From assembly GCA_963922235.1 (NCBI GenBank), contig CAWUIJ010000109.1:1-9413 (forward strand): 9,413 nt of DNA. The letters are read 5' to 3'. Position numbers and translations under genes: made by a program. The first letter of the stretch is position 1. Each line of letters starts with the position of its first letter. The DNA comes from Parvularcula sp963922235. Lineage in GTDB: Bacteria; Pseudomonadota; Alphaproteobacteria; Caulobacterales; Parvularculaceae. Positions 1 to 6,561 of the stretch are shown here, one piece after another. The notes beneath the pieces were generated by a model. The model did no database searches. It was not told where the DNA came from and saw only the letters and a program-made list of their open reading frames with translations.

Positions 1-465
1 GTGCGGTATGTCCTGAAAGCCGATGAAGAGCGGCAGAAGGACACCGCTGTGGCGACGGCGGCCGTGACCGTGAAGCTGACGGCTGAGGAACTGGAAGTGC
101 TGGATGACGTGTTCACTGCGGCGGGGATCGAGACGCGCACCGAAGGGCTCAGACGGCTGATCCAGTCGGCGGGCGGGACATTTGTTCCCGACGCGAACCT
201 TGCCGCTGAGATGGCGCGTTACCGGGCCTCTTTGAACGACCTTGGGAACGCGGTCGCGCAGCTCACGAAACGGATGGCTGAGGCGAACCGGACAGGGCAG
301 GGGGCGGCCGTCTTCTCTGAACTCCAGCTTGCCCAGATGCGCGGTCTGGCACGGTTCGTTTTGGACAGCGCTGACGAGTTCGACCTGCTTGTGCGCCGGC
401 GTCGCGACGCGATGCAGTTGGAAGCCACAGCGGCCTTGAGGGAGTTTGCCCATGCCGCTGAATGA
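1..465 (+). CDS. MobC/VirD1-like relaxosome accessory protein (5' end uncertain)
   Basis: Probable small DNA-binding partner of the relaxase encoded just downstream; proteins of this kind bind oriT and help the relaxase reach its nick site. The frame is open from the first base of the window (GTG), so the gene may start upstream. Another in-frame GTG at 49 has a good ribosome-binding site (AGAAGGA, 35-41, 7-nt spacing) and would give 138 aa instead of 154. Residues about 21-58 (VTVKLTAEELEVLDDVF onward) resemble a ribbon-helix-helix segment: a short strand, then two helices ending in TRTEGLRRLI. The rest is helical and charged (residues 65-154). No enzymatic motif is visible. Its stop overlaps the relaxase start by 14 nt, which indicates translational coupling. 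The role rests mainly on context, size and the RHH-like N-terminus; a generic RHH regulator is the alternative. Confidence 0.62.
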   Translation: MRYVLKADEERQKDTAVATAAVTVKLTAEELEVLDDVFTAAGIETRTEGLRRLIQSAGGTFVPDANLAAEMARYRASLNDLGNAVAQLTKRMAEANRTGQGAAVFSELQLAQMRGLARFVLDSADEFDLLVRRRRDAMQLEATAALREFAHAAE

Positions 466-2344
466 CGCCACACGGGCCGCCGCTGCGGTCGATGCCGTCA
501 CGGGCGAGGTCTTCCGGGACGGCTGGAGCCGGATCCGAGGCTCGATGCAGGGGCTCCATGTCTCCAAGCAGAAGCAGCTGATCCGCGCGGCAGCAGGACA
601 CCGCGCGGCGATCTTCAAGGCGATCCGGGGTGGGGGTACGCATTCCAAATCCGAGCTCTCGAACCAGCTCGGTTACCTGACCACGAAGTCCACCCACATC
701 GTCGACAGTTCAGGGTTCCTGGATGGCAAAGCAAAGCTCGAGCCGAAGGAGATCAAGGACCTTACGGAGCGCTTTGCGAAGCGCTGGAGCGCGGGGTTCA
801 AACCGAAGCTCGGGCAGACGACCCACATGCTTCTCTCCTATCCGATCGGGACACGCGGGGAGGACGTCCGCGACATCACGGCGAAGGTGGCGGAGCGGTT
901 CTTCCAGACCGATGAAGGGCACTTCGATTATATCATCGCGGTGCATGAGGACCGGGATCATCCACATGCCCATATCGTCCTGAACCGGCGCTCCCAGGAG
1001 GGGGAGTTCTTCTTCCTCGGGAGGGACCACCGGTTTAACTATGACGACTTCCGTTTGGCGATGGTCGAGGAGGCCGAGAAGTACGGGGTGCGGCTTGAGG
1101 CGACCCGACGGATCGATCGGGGAGTGGTGCATTACCCGGCCCGAACCCGCGAGGTCTATGCGGCCAAGGAACAGGGCAGGGTGCCGGAGCCCCGGCCGCG
1201 CGTGGGCGCCGATTTAGAGCGCGCGTTGGCCGAGATCGCGAACACGAGGAAGGTCTTCCATTCCCTCGCGGCGGATGCCTCTCGCGAGGCGCGAGACGAT
1301 ATCTCCGATGCGCTCTTTAAGGCCGGCGAGCTTTTGGCGCGGGGCGGCAAACTGAATCTGGACGGAGGTGTCTATATGGCCGAAGAGCAGAGCTTTGATG
1401 ATCTGAGGGTAAGGTACGCTGAACAGGTCGAACGCGTGCAAAACGTGATCGCTGAGAAGCCGGAGGCGGAACGACCGCCTCTGGAGCGCCGCCTCAACGA
1501 AATTCAATCTCGTCTCGCGCATATGCAGCCGCTCGGATTGCGATCTGTGACGCTTACGGAGAAGCCATCAGATGGCGGGGTCTACTCAGCGGCCAACATT
1601 GACCAGGATCAGCTGGAGCGTCTCCGAGAGCCCGACGTCAGGGCGCAGGTCGATACGGCTCTCAGGGGGACCGGGATCAGTTCTTCGGTGGTCATTGCCC
1701 GGATGGAGACCGGGGCGCAGAACGCCGCGCTTGAGCGGCAGTGGATCGCGGATGATCTGCAGCGGGTTGCGGAGACAGACGGGCTGAATTTGGAACGTAG
1801 GTCTGATCTGGAAACGGCGCGGGAGACGCTTAACCGTGCCCATGTGCAGCTTGGCATCACGCTCGAGCGAAACGAGGTCCTGCGCGACGACGGCGTCATC
1901 GACGAGCGGCAAGAAGAGCTCTTCAGGGATCGAGGCGAAAGATTGGCGGAGGTCACCAGCCAACCCGATGCCGAACGCGCGGTCGCTGAGGCGCGGCGCT
2001 TGGATGGTCAGGTGCAGCGGATCATCGACCACGAACGCGCAGGCAATCTGACTTCACCACTCGAGGACGACACTCAGAGGCTCAGCTATCGCGAGGCCGT
2101 TGAGCGCGAGCTTAACGATGCGCAGATCGACCGGTTGCGCGAGGGAGACGTCGATGTCCTGAAAGACCAGATCGAGGACCGCCTCGACCGGCTCTATGCC
2201 GCCAAAGCCTACCTGAAATCCGACGCCGCCACCGCCAACAGTGAGGCCGCGCGGGCTGTGGTCGAGGAAATCGCCGACCGCGAATACGAATTGCACCGCG
2301 CCGATCTGGTCGACGGCGAAAGCGAGCGCGGGGAAACCCACTGA
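452..2344 (+). CDS. virD2: VirD2-family relaxase (conjugative nickase), 630 aa
   Basis: DNA relaxase that nicks oriT and stays covalently bound to the 5' end of the transferred strand. Start chosen at ATG 452 because GAGGGAG (438-444) lies 7 nt upstream; the in-frame TTG at 446 is less likely. The N-terminal half carries the VirD2 motifs in order: GGGT...QLGYLTTKS with the likely catalytic Tyr75 (matching Tyr29 of Agrobacterium VirD2), THMLLSYPIGT (about 125-135), and the metal-binding HEDRDHPHAHIVLNRR (165-180), where His165, Asp167, His172 and His174 fit the HxDxxxPHxH pattern. Residues about 230-630 are rich in Glu, Arg, Asp and Leu, look coiled-coil and lack a recognised domain. They contain two loose internal repeats: DGGVY at 304-308 and 374-378, and QLERLREPDV (387-396) against QIDRLREGDV (558-567). 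This tail probably holds the secretion signal. The stop overlaps the next start in TGATG. Sure of the family; the tail's role is inferred. Confidence 0.93.
   Translation: MPLNDATRAAAAVDAVTGEVFRDGWSRIRGSMQGLHVSKQKQLIRAAAGHRAAIFKAIRGGGTHSKSELSNQLGYLTTKSTHIVDSSGFLDGKAKLEPKEIKDLTERFAKRWSAGFKPKLGQTTHMLLSYPIGTRGEDVRDITAKVAERFFQTDEGHFDYIIAVHEDRDHPHAHIVLNRRSQEGEFFFLGRDHRFNYDDFRLAMVEEAEKYGVRLEATRRIDRGVVHYPARTREVYAAKEQGRVPEPRPRVGADLERALAEIANTRKVFHSLAADASREARDDISDALFKAGELLARGGKLNLDGGVYMAEEQSFDDLRVRYAEQVERVQNVIAEKPEAERPPLERRLNEIQSRLAHMQPLGLRSVTLTEKPSDGGVYSAANIDQDQLERLREPDVRAQVDTALRGTGISSSVVIARMETGAQNAALERQWIADDLQRVAETDGLNLERRSDLETARETLNRAHVQLGITLERNEVLRDDGVIDERQEELFRDRGERLAEVTSQPDAERAVAEARRLDGQVQRIIDHERAGNLTSPLEDDTQRLSYREAVERELNDAQIDRLREGDVDVLKDQIEDRLDRLYAAKAYLKSDAATANSEAARAVVEEIADREYELHRADLVDGESERGETH
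1364..1378 (+). promoter_or_regulatory. Strong internal ribosome-binding site and in-frame ATG inside the relaxase gene
   Basis: GGAGGTG (1364-1370) stands 7 nt (counted from GGAGG) before an ATG at 1376 that is in the relaxase frame (Met309). It would produce a separate 322-aa protein made only of the charged coiled-coil half, without the nickase domain. The match to the anti-Shine-Dalgarno sequence is better than that of the annotated relaxase start. Part of it is forced by coding of Gly-Gly-Val, so chance is possible. Initiation here is an inference. Confidence 0.35.
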
Positions 2345-4356
2345 TGGCTGGTATGGCAAGAGGCCGCCTCGCCATCGGGGTGGTGCTGGTCACGCTCGTC
2401 GCCATCGCCATGGGCTACGTGGTCGCCTCGGCCGTGCTGACCTTCCGTGACCTCGGGTTCCAGGCCGACATCGACTTTTTCTACATCGCTGAGAACTACC
2501 TCGCGTTCCGGGACGTGCGGCCCGACGACTTCCGGCTGGTCAACCTGATTATGGGCGGGGCAGGGGTGGTGGGTCTTCTGATGAGCGTGGCCATGTCCGG
2601 CTCCGCGCTCACTCGCTTCGGCTACACCCACTGGCAGACCCGACGCGAGATGAAGCGCAATGGGTTCTTCGGAAAGCCGGGAACTGGGTTCGTGATCGGC
2701 AAGCTTGGCAAACCGAGCTCCCGCGCGCCGTTCCTTTGCTCCAAGACCTACCCGCATGCGCTTATCATTGCGCCCACAGGGCGCGGCAAGACGACAGGTT
2801 TCGTGATCCCGAACCTGCTGACCTGGCAGGGTTCGGCCGTGGTGCTCGACGTGAAGGGAGAGTGTTTTGAGGCTTCGGCCCGTCACCGTGCTTCGCAAGG
2901 CGATGAGGTGTATCGCTTCGCGCCGACGGATTGGGACGACAAGCGGACGCACCGCTACAATCCGCTTCTTCGGATTTACGAGTTGAAGGATCCTGCCCGC
3001 CAACAAATGGAGCTTCAGCTTCTGGCAACGCTCTTCCTGCAAAACGACAATGACCGGGTGCAGGGGCTTCTGAAAGGCGGGATCGACCTCTTTGTTGCGG
3101 CGGGGCTTTTGGCGTTTCAGCGCCGACGCCCGACCTTGGGAGAGATTTACCGGATCGCGGCCTCTGGTGGGAACAAGCAGAAGGAATACCTGGCGCGGTC
3201 GCACGAGGTGGAGAATGCCGCGGCGCGGCTGATATTCACTCGGCTGGCCTCAACCAACAATGACACGCTGACTTCCTATGTCTCGCTCCTGATGACCTCG
3301 GGTCTCGATCAGTGGCAGAACCCGGCCATCGATGATGCGACGGCCGTCTCAGACTTCGACTTCCGAACGATCCGCAAGAAACCGTTCAGCGTATATCTGG
3401 TGGTCCAGCCGCTCATGGTGAAGCCGCTCGCGCCGCTGATCCGGCTTTTTTTCTCTGACCTCCTGTCGGCGCTTCAGGACAAGGAACCGGGGCCGGATGA
3501 ACCCTGGCCCGTCATGATCATGCTCGACGAATTCAACCGGCTCGGAAAAATGCCTATCGTAGCGGAAAGCATTGAGGTCCTGCGGCACTATCGCGGACAT
3601 CTGGCGGTCGTCACACAGACCATCCCCGCCATCGACGAGATCTACGGCGACAACACGCGGCGCGCGCTGCAGGGGAATGCGGGAATCAAGCTCTACTTGA
3701 CGCCGTCCGATGAGAAGACCGTCGAAGAGCTTAGTAAGGCGGTTGGCAAGACCACCAAAACAGTGGTCACGCGTTCTCGCGCTGTCGGAAAGAACCCGTT
3801 CGAAGGGCGCAGCCAGTCTGAGCGGACCGAAGAAGTGTCGCTTTTGCCGGAGGACGAGGCACGCAGACTGCCGCTCGATGAGATCATTGTGGTCGTCGAT
3901 GCCCAGATGCCGGTGCGCGCGAAGCGGGTGGTGTATTTTCAGGATCCGTTCTTCAAGTCGATTCATGGTGCGCAGAAGGGTGAACTTCCGTTTCCCGAGG
4001 GGCCCTTGCCGCCGATGGGAGAGCTGCCGTTAAGTGTGAGGGCGATGCCAATCGCGCCTCGCGGGCCCGGTCTGACAGAGCAGGATCTTGAGGCGCGAAT
4101 AGGGATTGGAGAGCGGGGTGCTGACATGCCCGAAGATGCCGATCAAAGGCCGGACAGAAGAAGGGCGCGGGCGGCTGTTCTGGCGGAGGACCAGCGGCAG
4201 TTTGAGATGGATTTTGGGGCCGGTTCCCAGCTGAGCATCGAGGTTGCTACCGCAGACGACATGGCAATCGTTGAAGATGCGCTTGGGGACCTTGAGCGCT
4301 TCGAAGGGGAGTTTTCAGAAGAACGTGCGTTGGTTGAGAGAACCGTTTCTGGCTAG
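2344..4356 (+). CDS. virD4: VirD4/TraG-family type IV coupling protein (T4CP ATPase), 670 aa
   Basis: Inner-membrane hexameric ATPase that links the relaxase-DNA complex to the type IV secretion channel and powers DNA transfer. The order is typical: two N-terminal membrane segments (about 8-33 and 65-86) separated by a short periplasmic loop; Walker A APTGRGKT (143-150); a NTP-binding core with the conserved VVLDVKGE at about 166-173; Walker B VMIMLDEFNRLG (390-401, Asp395/Glu396); a VVTQTI stretch at 422-427; and GNAGIKLYLTPSD (444-456). Length fits the family (about 550-700 aa). The C-terminus from about 560 is a proline-rich then acidic tail (many Glu/Asp, e.g. DALGDLERFEGEF), as in T4CPs that recognise substrates by their C-termini. 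The start ATG overlaps the relaxase stop by one nucleotide, with GGGGAAA upstream. No virB genes follow, so the channel must be elsewhere. Everything needed for activity appears intact. Confidence 0.96.
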   Translation: MAGMARGRLAIGVVLVTLVAIAMGYVVASAVLTFRDLGFQADIDFFYIAENYLAFRDVRPDDFRLVNLIMGGAGVVGLLMSVAMSGSALTRFGYTHWQTRREMKRNGFFGKPGTGFVIGKLGKPSSRAPFLCSKTYPHALIIAPTGRGKTTGFVIPNLLTWQGSAVVLDVKGECFEASARHRASQGDEVYRFAPTDWDDKRTHRYNPLLRIYELKDPARQQMELQLLATLFLQNDNDRVQGLLKGGIDLFVAAGLLAFQRRRPTLGEIYRIAASGGNKQKEYLARSHEVENAAARLIFTRLASTNNDTLTSYVSLLMTSGLDQWQNPAIDDATAVSDFDFRTIRKKPFSVYLVVQPLMVKPLAPLIRLFFSDLLSALQDKEPGPDEPWPVMIMLDEFNRLGKMPIVAESIEVLRHYRGHLAVVTQTIPAIDEIYGDNTRRALQGNAGIKLYLTPSDEKTVEELSKAVGKTTKTVVTRSRAVGKNPFEGRSQSERTEEVSLLPEDEARRLPLDEIIVVVDAQMPVRAKRVVYFQDPFFKSIHGAQKGELPFPEGPLPPMGELPLSVRAMPIAPRGPGLTEQDLEARIGIGERGADMPEDADQRPDRRRARAAVLAEDQRQFEMDFGAGSQLSIEVATADDMAIVEDALGDLERFEGEFSEERALVERTVSG

Positions 4357-4494
4357 ACGAGCAATTGTGCGAATGTCCGCAGGAGCAAACTTGGACTTTG
4401 ATGGCGGGCGGTGGAACGGGGTGCAGTCCATGCCCGCTTTTCGTAGCCAGACATGATCTGATTTCCAGACAGCCCAAATCCGATGTTGCGCTTT

Positions 4495-4531
4495 CTTGTT
4501 GCTCAATTTTTCGATTGTGCAACAGGGTTTT
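4495..4531 (+). terminator. Possible terminator of the transfer operon
   Basis: TGTTGC (4497-4502) pairs with GCAACA (4519-4524) and CAAT (4504-4507) with ATTG (4514-4517). They are separated by one T/T mismatch and closed by a 6-nt loop. C4495-G4526 and a T-G wobble extend the base, and GGG then TTTT (4528-4531) follows. It lies 139 nt after the coupling-protein stop and is not very GC-rich, so it is only a moderate terminator candidate. The right arm (TTGTGCAACAG) also resembles terminal repeats of some insertion sequences, so it may be debris instead. Confidence 0.3.
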
Positions 4532-4581
4532 GACACATCCCAATCTCAGACAGAGGAACGTGCTGAAGTCATGCAAATCCA

Positions 4582-4593
4582 AATATATCCTTG
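4582..4593 (+). other. VirD2 nic / T-DNA-border-like sequence (possible oriT)
   Basis: AATATATCCT (4582-4591) equals the core of the Agrobacterium border in the strand VirD2 cleaves (AATATATCCTG, cut after G). Here TTG follows instead of G, so the base at the scissile position differs. Its location just downstream of a VirD2-family relaxase and coupling-protein operon makes it worth noting. No clear inverted repeat adjoins it, and an oriT upstream of the window is at least as likely. Confidence 0.2.
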
Positions 4594-4725
4594 TTGACAG
4601 CACGCTACGCTGCTTCACGCGGCCAGAAAGTGTTGCGCAACTGGATGTTTGTGCGCATGCACGTGGACGGCTCTGCGGATGGAGTGAGCCCTCGGTGAGG
4701 CTACACCAACGACTACTTAAGCGGA

Positions 4726-4754
4726 TTGACATGTATCTCATATTGGGGAATTCT
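4726..4754 (+). promoter_or_regulatory. Sigma70-type promoter of the XRE-GNAT-YdcZ operon
   Basis: A perfect -35 TTGACA (4726-4731) is followed by a 17-nt spacer and a -10-like AATTCT (4749-4754). Seven nt later comes the ATG of the regulator at 4762, so the predicted transcription start falls on the start codon. The upstream TTG that opens the reading frame is the first three bases of the -35 box, which argues against an earlier start. Confidence 0.55.
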
Positions 4755-4767
4755 CCCATATATGAGA
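4736..4767 (+). promoter_or_regulatory. Operator-like dyad over the promoter and start codon
   Basis: Perfect 8-bp arms TCTCATAT (4736-4743) and ATATGAGA (4760-4767) enclose 16 nt. The interior is itself nearly symmetrical: TGGG (4744-4747), GAATTC (4748-4753) and CCCA (4755-4758). The dyad spans the spacer, the -10 box and the start codon, which suits a repressor that blocks polymerase. Self-binding by the adjacent XRE protein is the simplest reading, but it is inferred. Confidence 0.5.
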
Positions 4768-5322
4768 ATTGCGGCTCTTTCCGAAACTTCAAAGCTGGCA
4801 CAGCATCTGCGGAGTCTCCGCGAGCGTTACGGCTTGACGCTGGCTGCTCTCGCAGAACGCAGTGGAACCAGCCGAGCCACGCTGTCGCGTATCGAAAATG
4901 CGGAAGTCAGTCCTACCGCTGAGACCCTCGGGCGTCTCGCAGCAGTTTACGCGCTGCCCATCACGCAATTGCTGGCTCCGCTTGATGACGTGTTTCAGCC
5001 AGTAGTTTCGCGGAAAGATCAAGCCGTCTGGAACGACCCGAACCATGACTTTTTTAGAAGAAGCGTCTCCCCCTCAAATGGTCCGTTGGCAATTGAGCTT
5101 ATCGAAGGTCAACTCGGCAAGGATCAATTGATCACTTACGCTGCGCCCGCGATTCCGGGACAGGAACATCATGTCTATGTTTTGTCTGGTAAAGTGGAAA
5201 TCACTGTCGAAGACGTTGCCCACGACCTGAGGGCCGGAGACTGCCTTCGCTACATTCTCTTCGGCCAGACCGCCTTCAGAACAACCTCCAGCCCCTGCAA
5301 GTATTTGATTGCTCTCTCATGA
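4762..5322 (+). CDS. XRE-cupin transcriptional regulator, 186 aa
   Basis: DNA-binding regulator with an N-terminal helix-turn-helix of the XRE/Cro type (residues about 12-68; LAALAERSGTSRATLSRIENA is the core) and a C-terminal cupin sensor domain (about 108-180; EHHVYVLSGKVEI and HDLRAGDCLRYI form the barrel strands). Size and order match the XRE-cupin family, which often controls neighbouring acetyltransferase, amino-acid or transporter genes in response to a small ligand. The ligand is not known here. Start chosen at ATG 4762: there is no ribosome-binding site before it, and the promoter geometry places the mRNA 5' end at this ATG, so translation is probably leaderless. The stop overlaps the GNAT start by 4 nt (ATGA). 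Probably autoregulated through the dyad over its own start. The His136-His137 pair may bind metal, though many regulatory cupins do not. Confidence 0.9.
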   Translation: MRIAALSETSKLAQHLRSLRERYGLTLAALAERSGTSRATLSRIENAEVSPTAETLGRLAAVYALPITQLLAPLDDVFQPVVSRKDQAVWNDPNHDFFRRSVSPSNGPLAIELIEGQLGKDQLITYAAPAIPGQEHHVYVLSGKVEITVEDVAHDLRAGDCLRYILFGQTAFRTTSSPCKYLIALS

Positions 5323-5852
5323 CCCGCACAATTTCTTCCGTTGTTGAACTATCGCCTAGCGATATCGAAATGCACTTTGCTGACCTCTCCAGAGTGCTCA
5401 TGGACAGTGTGCGCGATGGTGCTGCGATAAGCTTCATGGAAACCTTGACGGACGAGGCGGCTGCGAGGTTTTGGCGAGAGGATGTCCGTTCGGGAGTAGA
5501 GTCTGGAAATCGACTTCTATTTGGTGCTTTCGTCGAAGATCGACTTGTTGGCACCGTCCAGCTGGTGGTGGGTATGCCGCCCAACCAGCCACATCGGGCA
5601 GAAATCTCCAAAATGGTTGTTCACCCCGAAAGCCGCCGCCTTGGCCTGGGCAAAGCGTTGATGACGGCAGCGCTTGATGCGGCAAAGCGCGCGAACAAAA
5701 CACTCGTCACGCTCGACACGCGCACAGGAGACGTCTCAGAAGCCCTATATCGCAGCTTGGGCTTCGAGCAAGCTGGCGTGATCCCTGATTTTGCGTACGA
5801 TCCCGATGGCCAAGCGCTGCACGCGACAACTTATTTGTATCGGTATCTTTGA
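5319..5852 (+). CDS. GNAT-family N-acetyltransferase, 177 aa
   Basis: Transfers an acetyl group from acetyl-CoA to an amine; the substrate cannot be read from sequence. The acetyl-CoA binding motif A is clear: ISKMVVHPESRRLGLGKALM (96-115), with the Arg-Arg-x-Gly-x-Gly loop at about 106-111. Motif B follows: the region about 140-160 contains SEALYRSLGF, where the Tyr is the usual general-acid candidate. The protein is full length for a single-domain GNAT. It is translationally coupled to the XRE-cupin gene by ATGA and lacks its own strong ribosome-binding site. The following membrane protein starts 3 nt after its stop. The operon suggests acetylation of a small amine or amino-acid-like compound that the YdcZ protein may export, i.e. 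a small detoxification or resistance module. That role is inference. Confidence 0.92.
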   Translation: MTRTISSVVELSPSDIEMHFADLSRVLMDSVRDGAAISFMETLTDEAAARFWREDVRSGVESGNRLLFGAFVEDRLVGTVQLVVGMPPNQPHRAEISKMVVHPESRRLGLGKALMTAALDAAKRANKTLVTLDTRTGDVSEALYRSLGFEQAGVIPDFAYDPDGQALHATTYLYRYL

Positions 5853-5855
5853 GCG

Positions 5856-6314
5856 ATGGCCCCGACGACCTTAATGTTTGCCGTCATGGCGTTCGTGGGG
5901 GGCATGCTGGTGGCGGCGCAAGGACCGATCTACGCACGGCTCTCGGCAGGCCTTCATCGAGACTACTTGCTCGCCGTTTTTCTAGCTTTCTCGACGGCGG
6001 CCGCGCTGACCGGCGCGCTCGCTGTGCTGTCCGGCAGTTTCCGAAACTTCACTGTGACAGCGCTTACCCAGCTGCCACTCTGGGTCTGGCTTGGCGGTGT
6101 GTTCGGAGCGGTCCATGTGGTCATTTCCATGCAGAGCATTCCCGCGCTTGGTGTCACGCTCTTTCTCGTAGTTGTCATTACCGGCAAATTGGTGGGCGCA
6201 GCCATTTACGATCACATCGGAGCAATGGGCTTAGAAGTTCGGTCCTTCACCTGGACCAAGGGGATTGGACTGCTCTTGGTCATTGCGGGTGTAGGGATCG
6301 TCGTTCGTGGGTGA
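5856..6314 (+). CDS. DMT/YdcZ-family (DUF606) small membrane transporter, 152 aa
   Basis: Integral membrane protein with about five hydrophobic segments (residues 5-25, 37-59, 74-91, 95-118 and 134-151). The pattern of Gly/Ala-rich helices, PLWVWLGGVFGAVHV in the middle and the final KGIGLLLVIAGVGIVV match the YdcZ/DUF606 branch of the drug/metabolite transporter superfamily. Such proteins have half the usual ten segments and work as homodimers or as pairs of two genes; no second copy is present here. The substrate is unknown. The start ATG lies 3 nt after the GNAT stop, so it is the last gene of the operon. A larger overlapping frame from 5849 (162 aa) is Arg/His-rich without membrane character and is a shadow. 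Confidence 0.88.
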   Translation: MAPTTLMFAVMAFVGGMLVAAQGPIYARLSAGLHRDYLLAVFLAFSTAAALTGALAVLSGSFRNFTVTALTQLPLWVWLGGVFGAVHVVISMQSIPALGVTLFLVVVITGKLVGAAIYDHIGAMGLEVRSFTWTKGIGLLLVIAGVGIVVRG

Positions 6315-6561
6315 AGCTTCCCCCTGCGGTCCGCTAGAGCGGCATCTGTTGCACAAACCAGCCATTTCGCGCGGCTGGGGCAGGTCAGAAGCCTTTCAGA
6401 ATCGTGCCGTCGTTATCGGATGTTGCTGGCAGGGTGGGGTCGCTGATCCTGCCTGGCGTTGAACCCCGGTCAGAACCCACTGTTTTTGGCGCATAGGTCT
6501 TTCAGGGGGTTGTGTCCGTCATACGGACTTAGTTGCCGTTTGGTCAAGAGCGAGATTTATT
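6315..6561. other. Non-coding spacer holding repeat copy A
   Basis: No gene seen. It starts with a weak CCGC-TAGA-GCGG stem (6331-6342), which is poor as a terminator for the upstream operon. CTGTTGCACAA (6346-6356) resembles the terminal repeats of several insertion-sequence families and is the inverse of the match at 4515-4525, but 11 bp is too short to prove anything. The stretch from 6357 to 6478 matches nothing I recognise, and all frames are broken. Repeat copy A occupies 6479-6528. Confidence 0.5.
6479..6528 (+). repeat. 50-bp direct repeat, copy A
   Basis: Nearly identical to 7720-7769 in the same orientation: two substitutions and two single-base length differences (an extra T in an early T-run here, an extra T after GCATAGGT in the other copy). 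It ends in a perfect dyad GTCCGT-CAT-ACGGAC (6514-6528). It lies 33 bp beyond the 3' end of the lipocalin pseudogene. Confidence 0.85.

Larger units (their letters stand above)
4357..4725 (+). other. Gene-free, palindrome-rich gap between transfer operon and cargo operon
   Basis: No convincing gene. Long open frames exist on both strands across this stretch, but they overlap each other and both neighbouring genes, have no matching ribosome-binding site and resemble nothing I know. The DNA holds an imperfect hairpin followed by T residues (4495-4531), a nic-like sequence (4582-4593), a perfect 10-bp palindrome GTTGCGCAAC (4632-4641) and a short dyad GTGCGCATGCAC (4651-4662). The GC content looks lower than in the transfer genes. 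It could be a terminator plus upstream control region, an origin-of-transfer-like region, or old insertion debris. Confidence 0.5.

Noticed and set aside
2209..3204. 331-aa minus-strand open frame opposite the coupling-protein gene
   Set aside because: It lies opposite conserved Walker A coding sequence, is His/Arg/Pro-rich and has no family resemblance; it is a high-GC antisense shadow.
1..4356. A complete type IV secretion system
   Set aside because: Only DNA-processing genes are present; no virB-like channel gene appears in the window.
4726..4761. TTG at 4726 as the start of the XRE-cupin protein (12 extra residues)
   Set aside because: The TTG is part of the TTGACA -35 box, the added residues are not typical of the family, and ATG 4762 begins right before the HTH domain.
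4247..4922. Two long opposing open frames (184 aa minus, 185 aa plus) across the gap before the XRE gene
   Set aside because: They overlap each other and extend into the well-supported coupling-protein and XRE genes. The composition is Cys/Ser/Arg-rich without domains, and neither has a credible ribosome-binding site.
5849..6337. 162-aa frame overlapping the YdcZ-type gene
   Set aside because: It is Arg/His/Ser-rich and lacks membrane segments, whereas the 152-aa frame has clear family features.
4515..6356. Inverted 11-bp match TTGTGCAACAG / CTGTTGCACAA around the XRE-GNAT-YdcZ operon as a composite transposon
   Set aside because: It resembles insertion-sequence ends, but 11 bp is common by chance in this window, no transposase fragment was found and no target duplication is visible.
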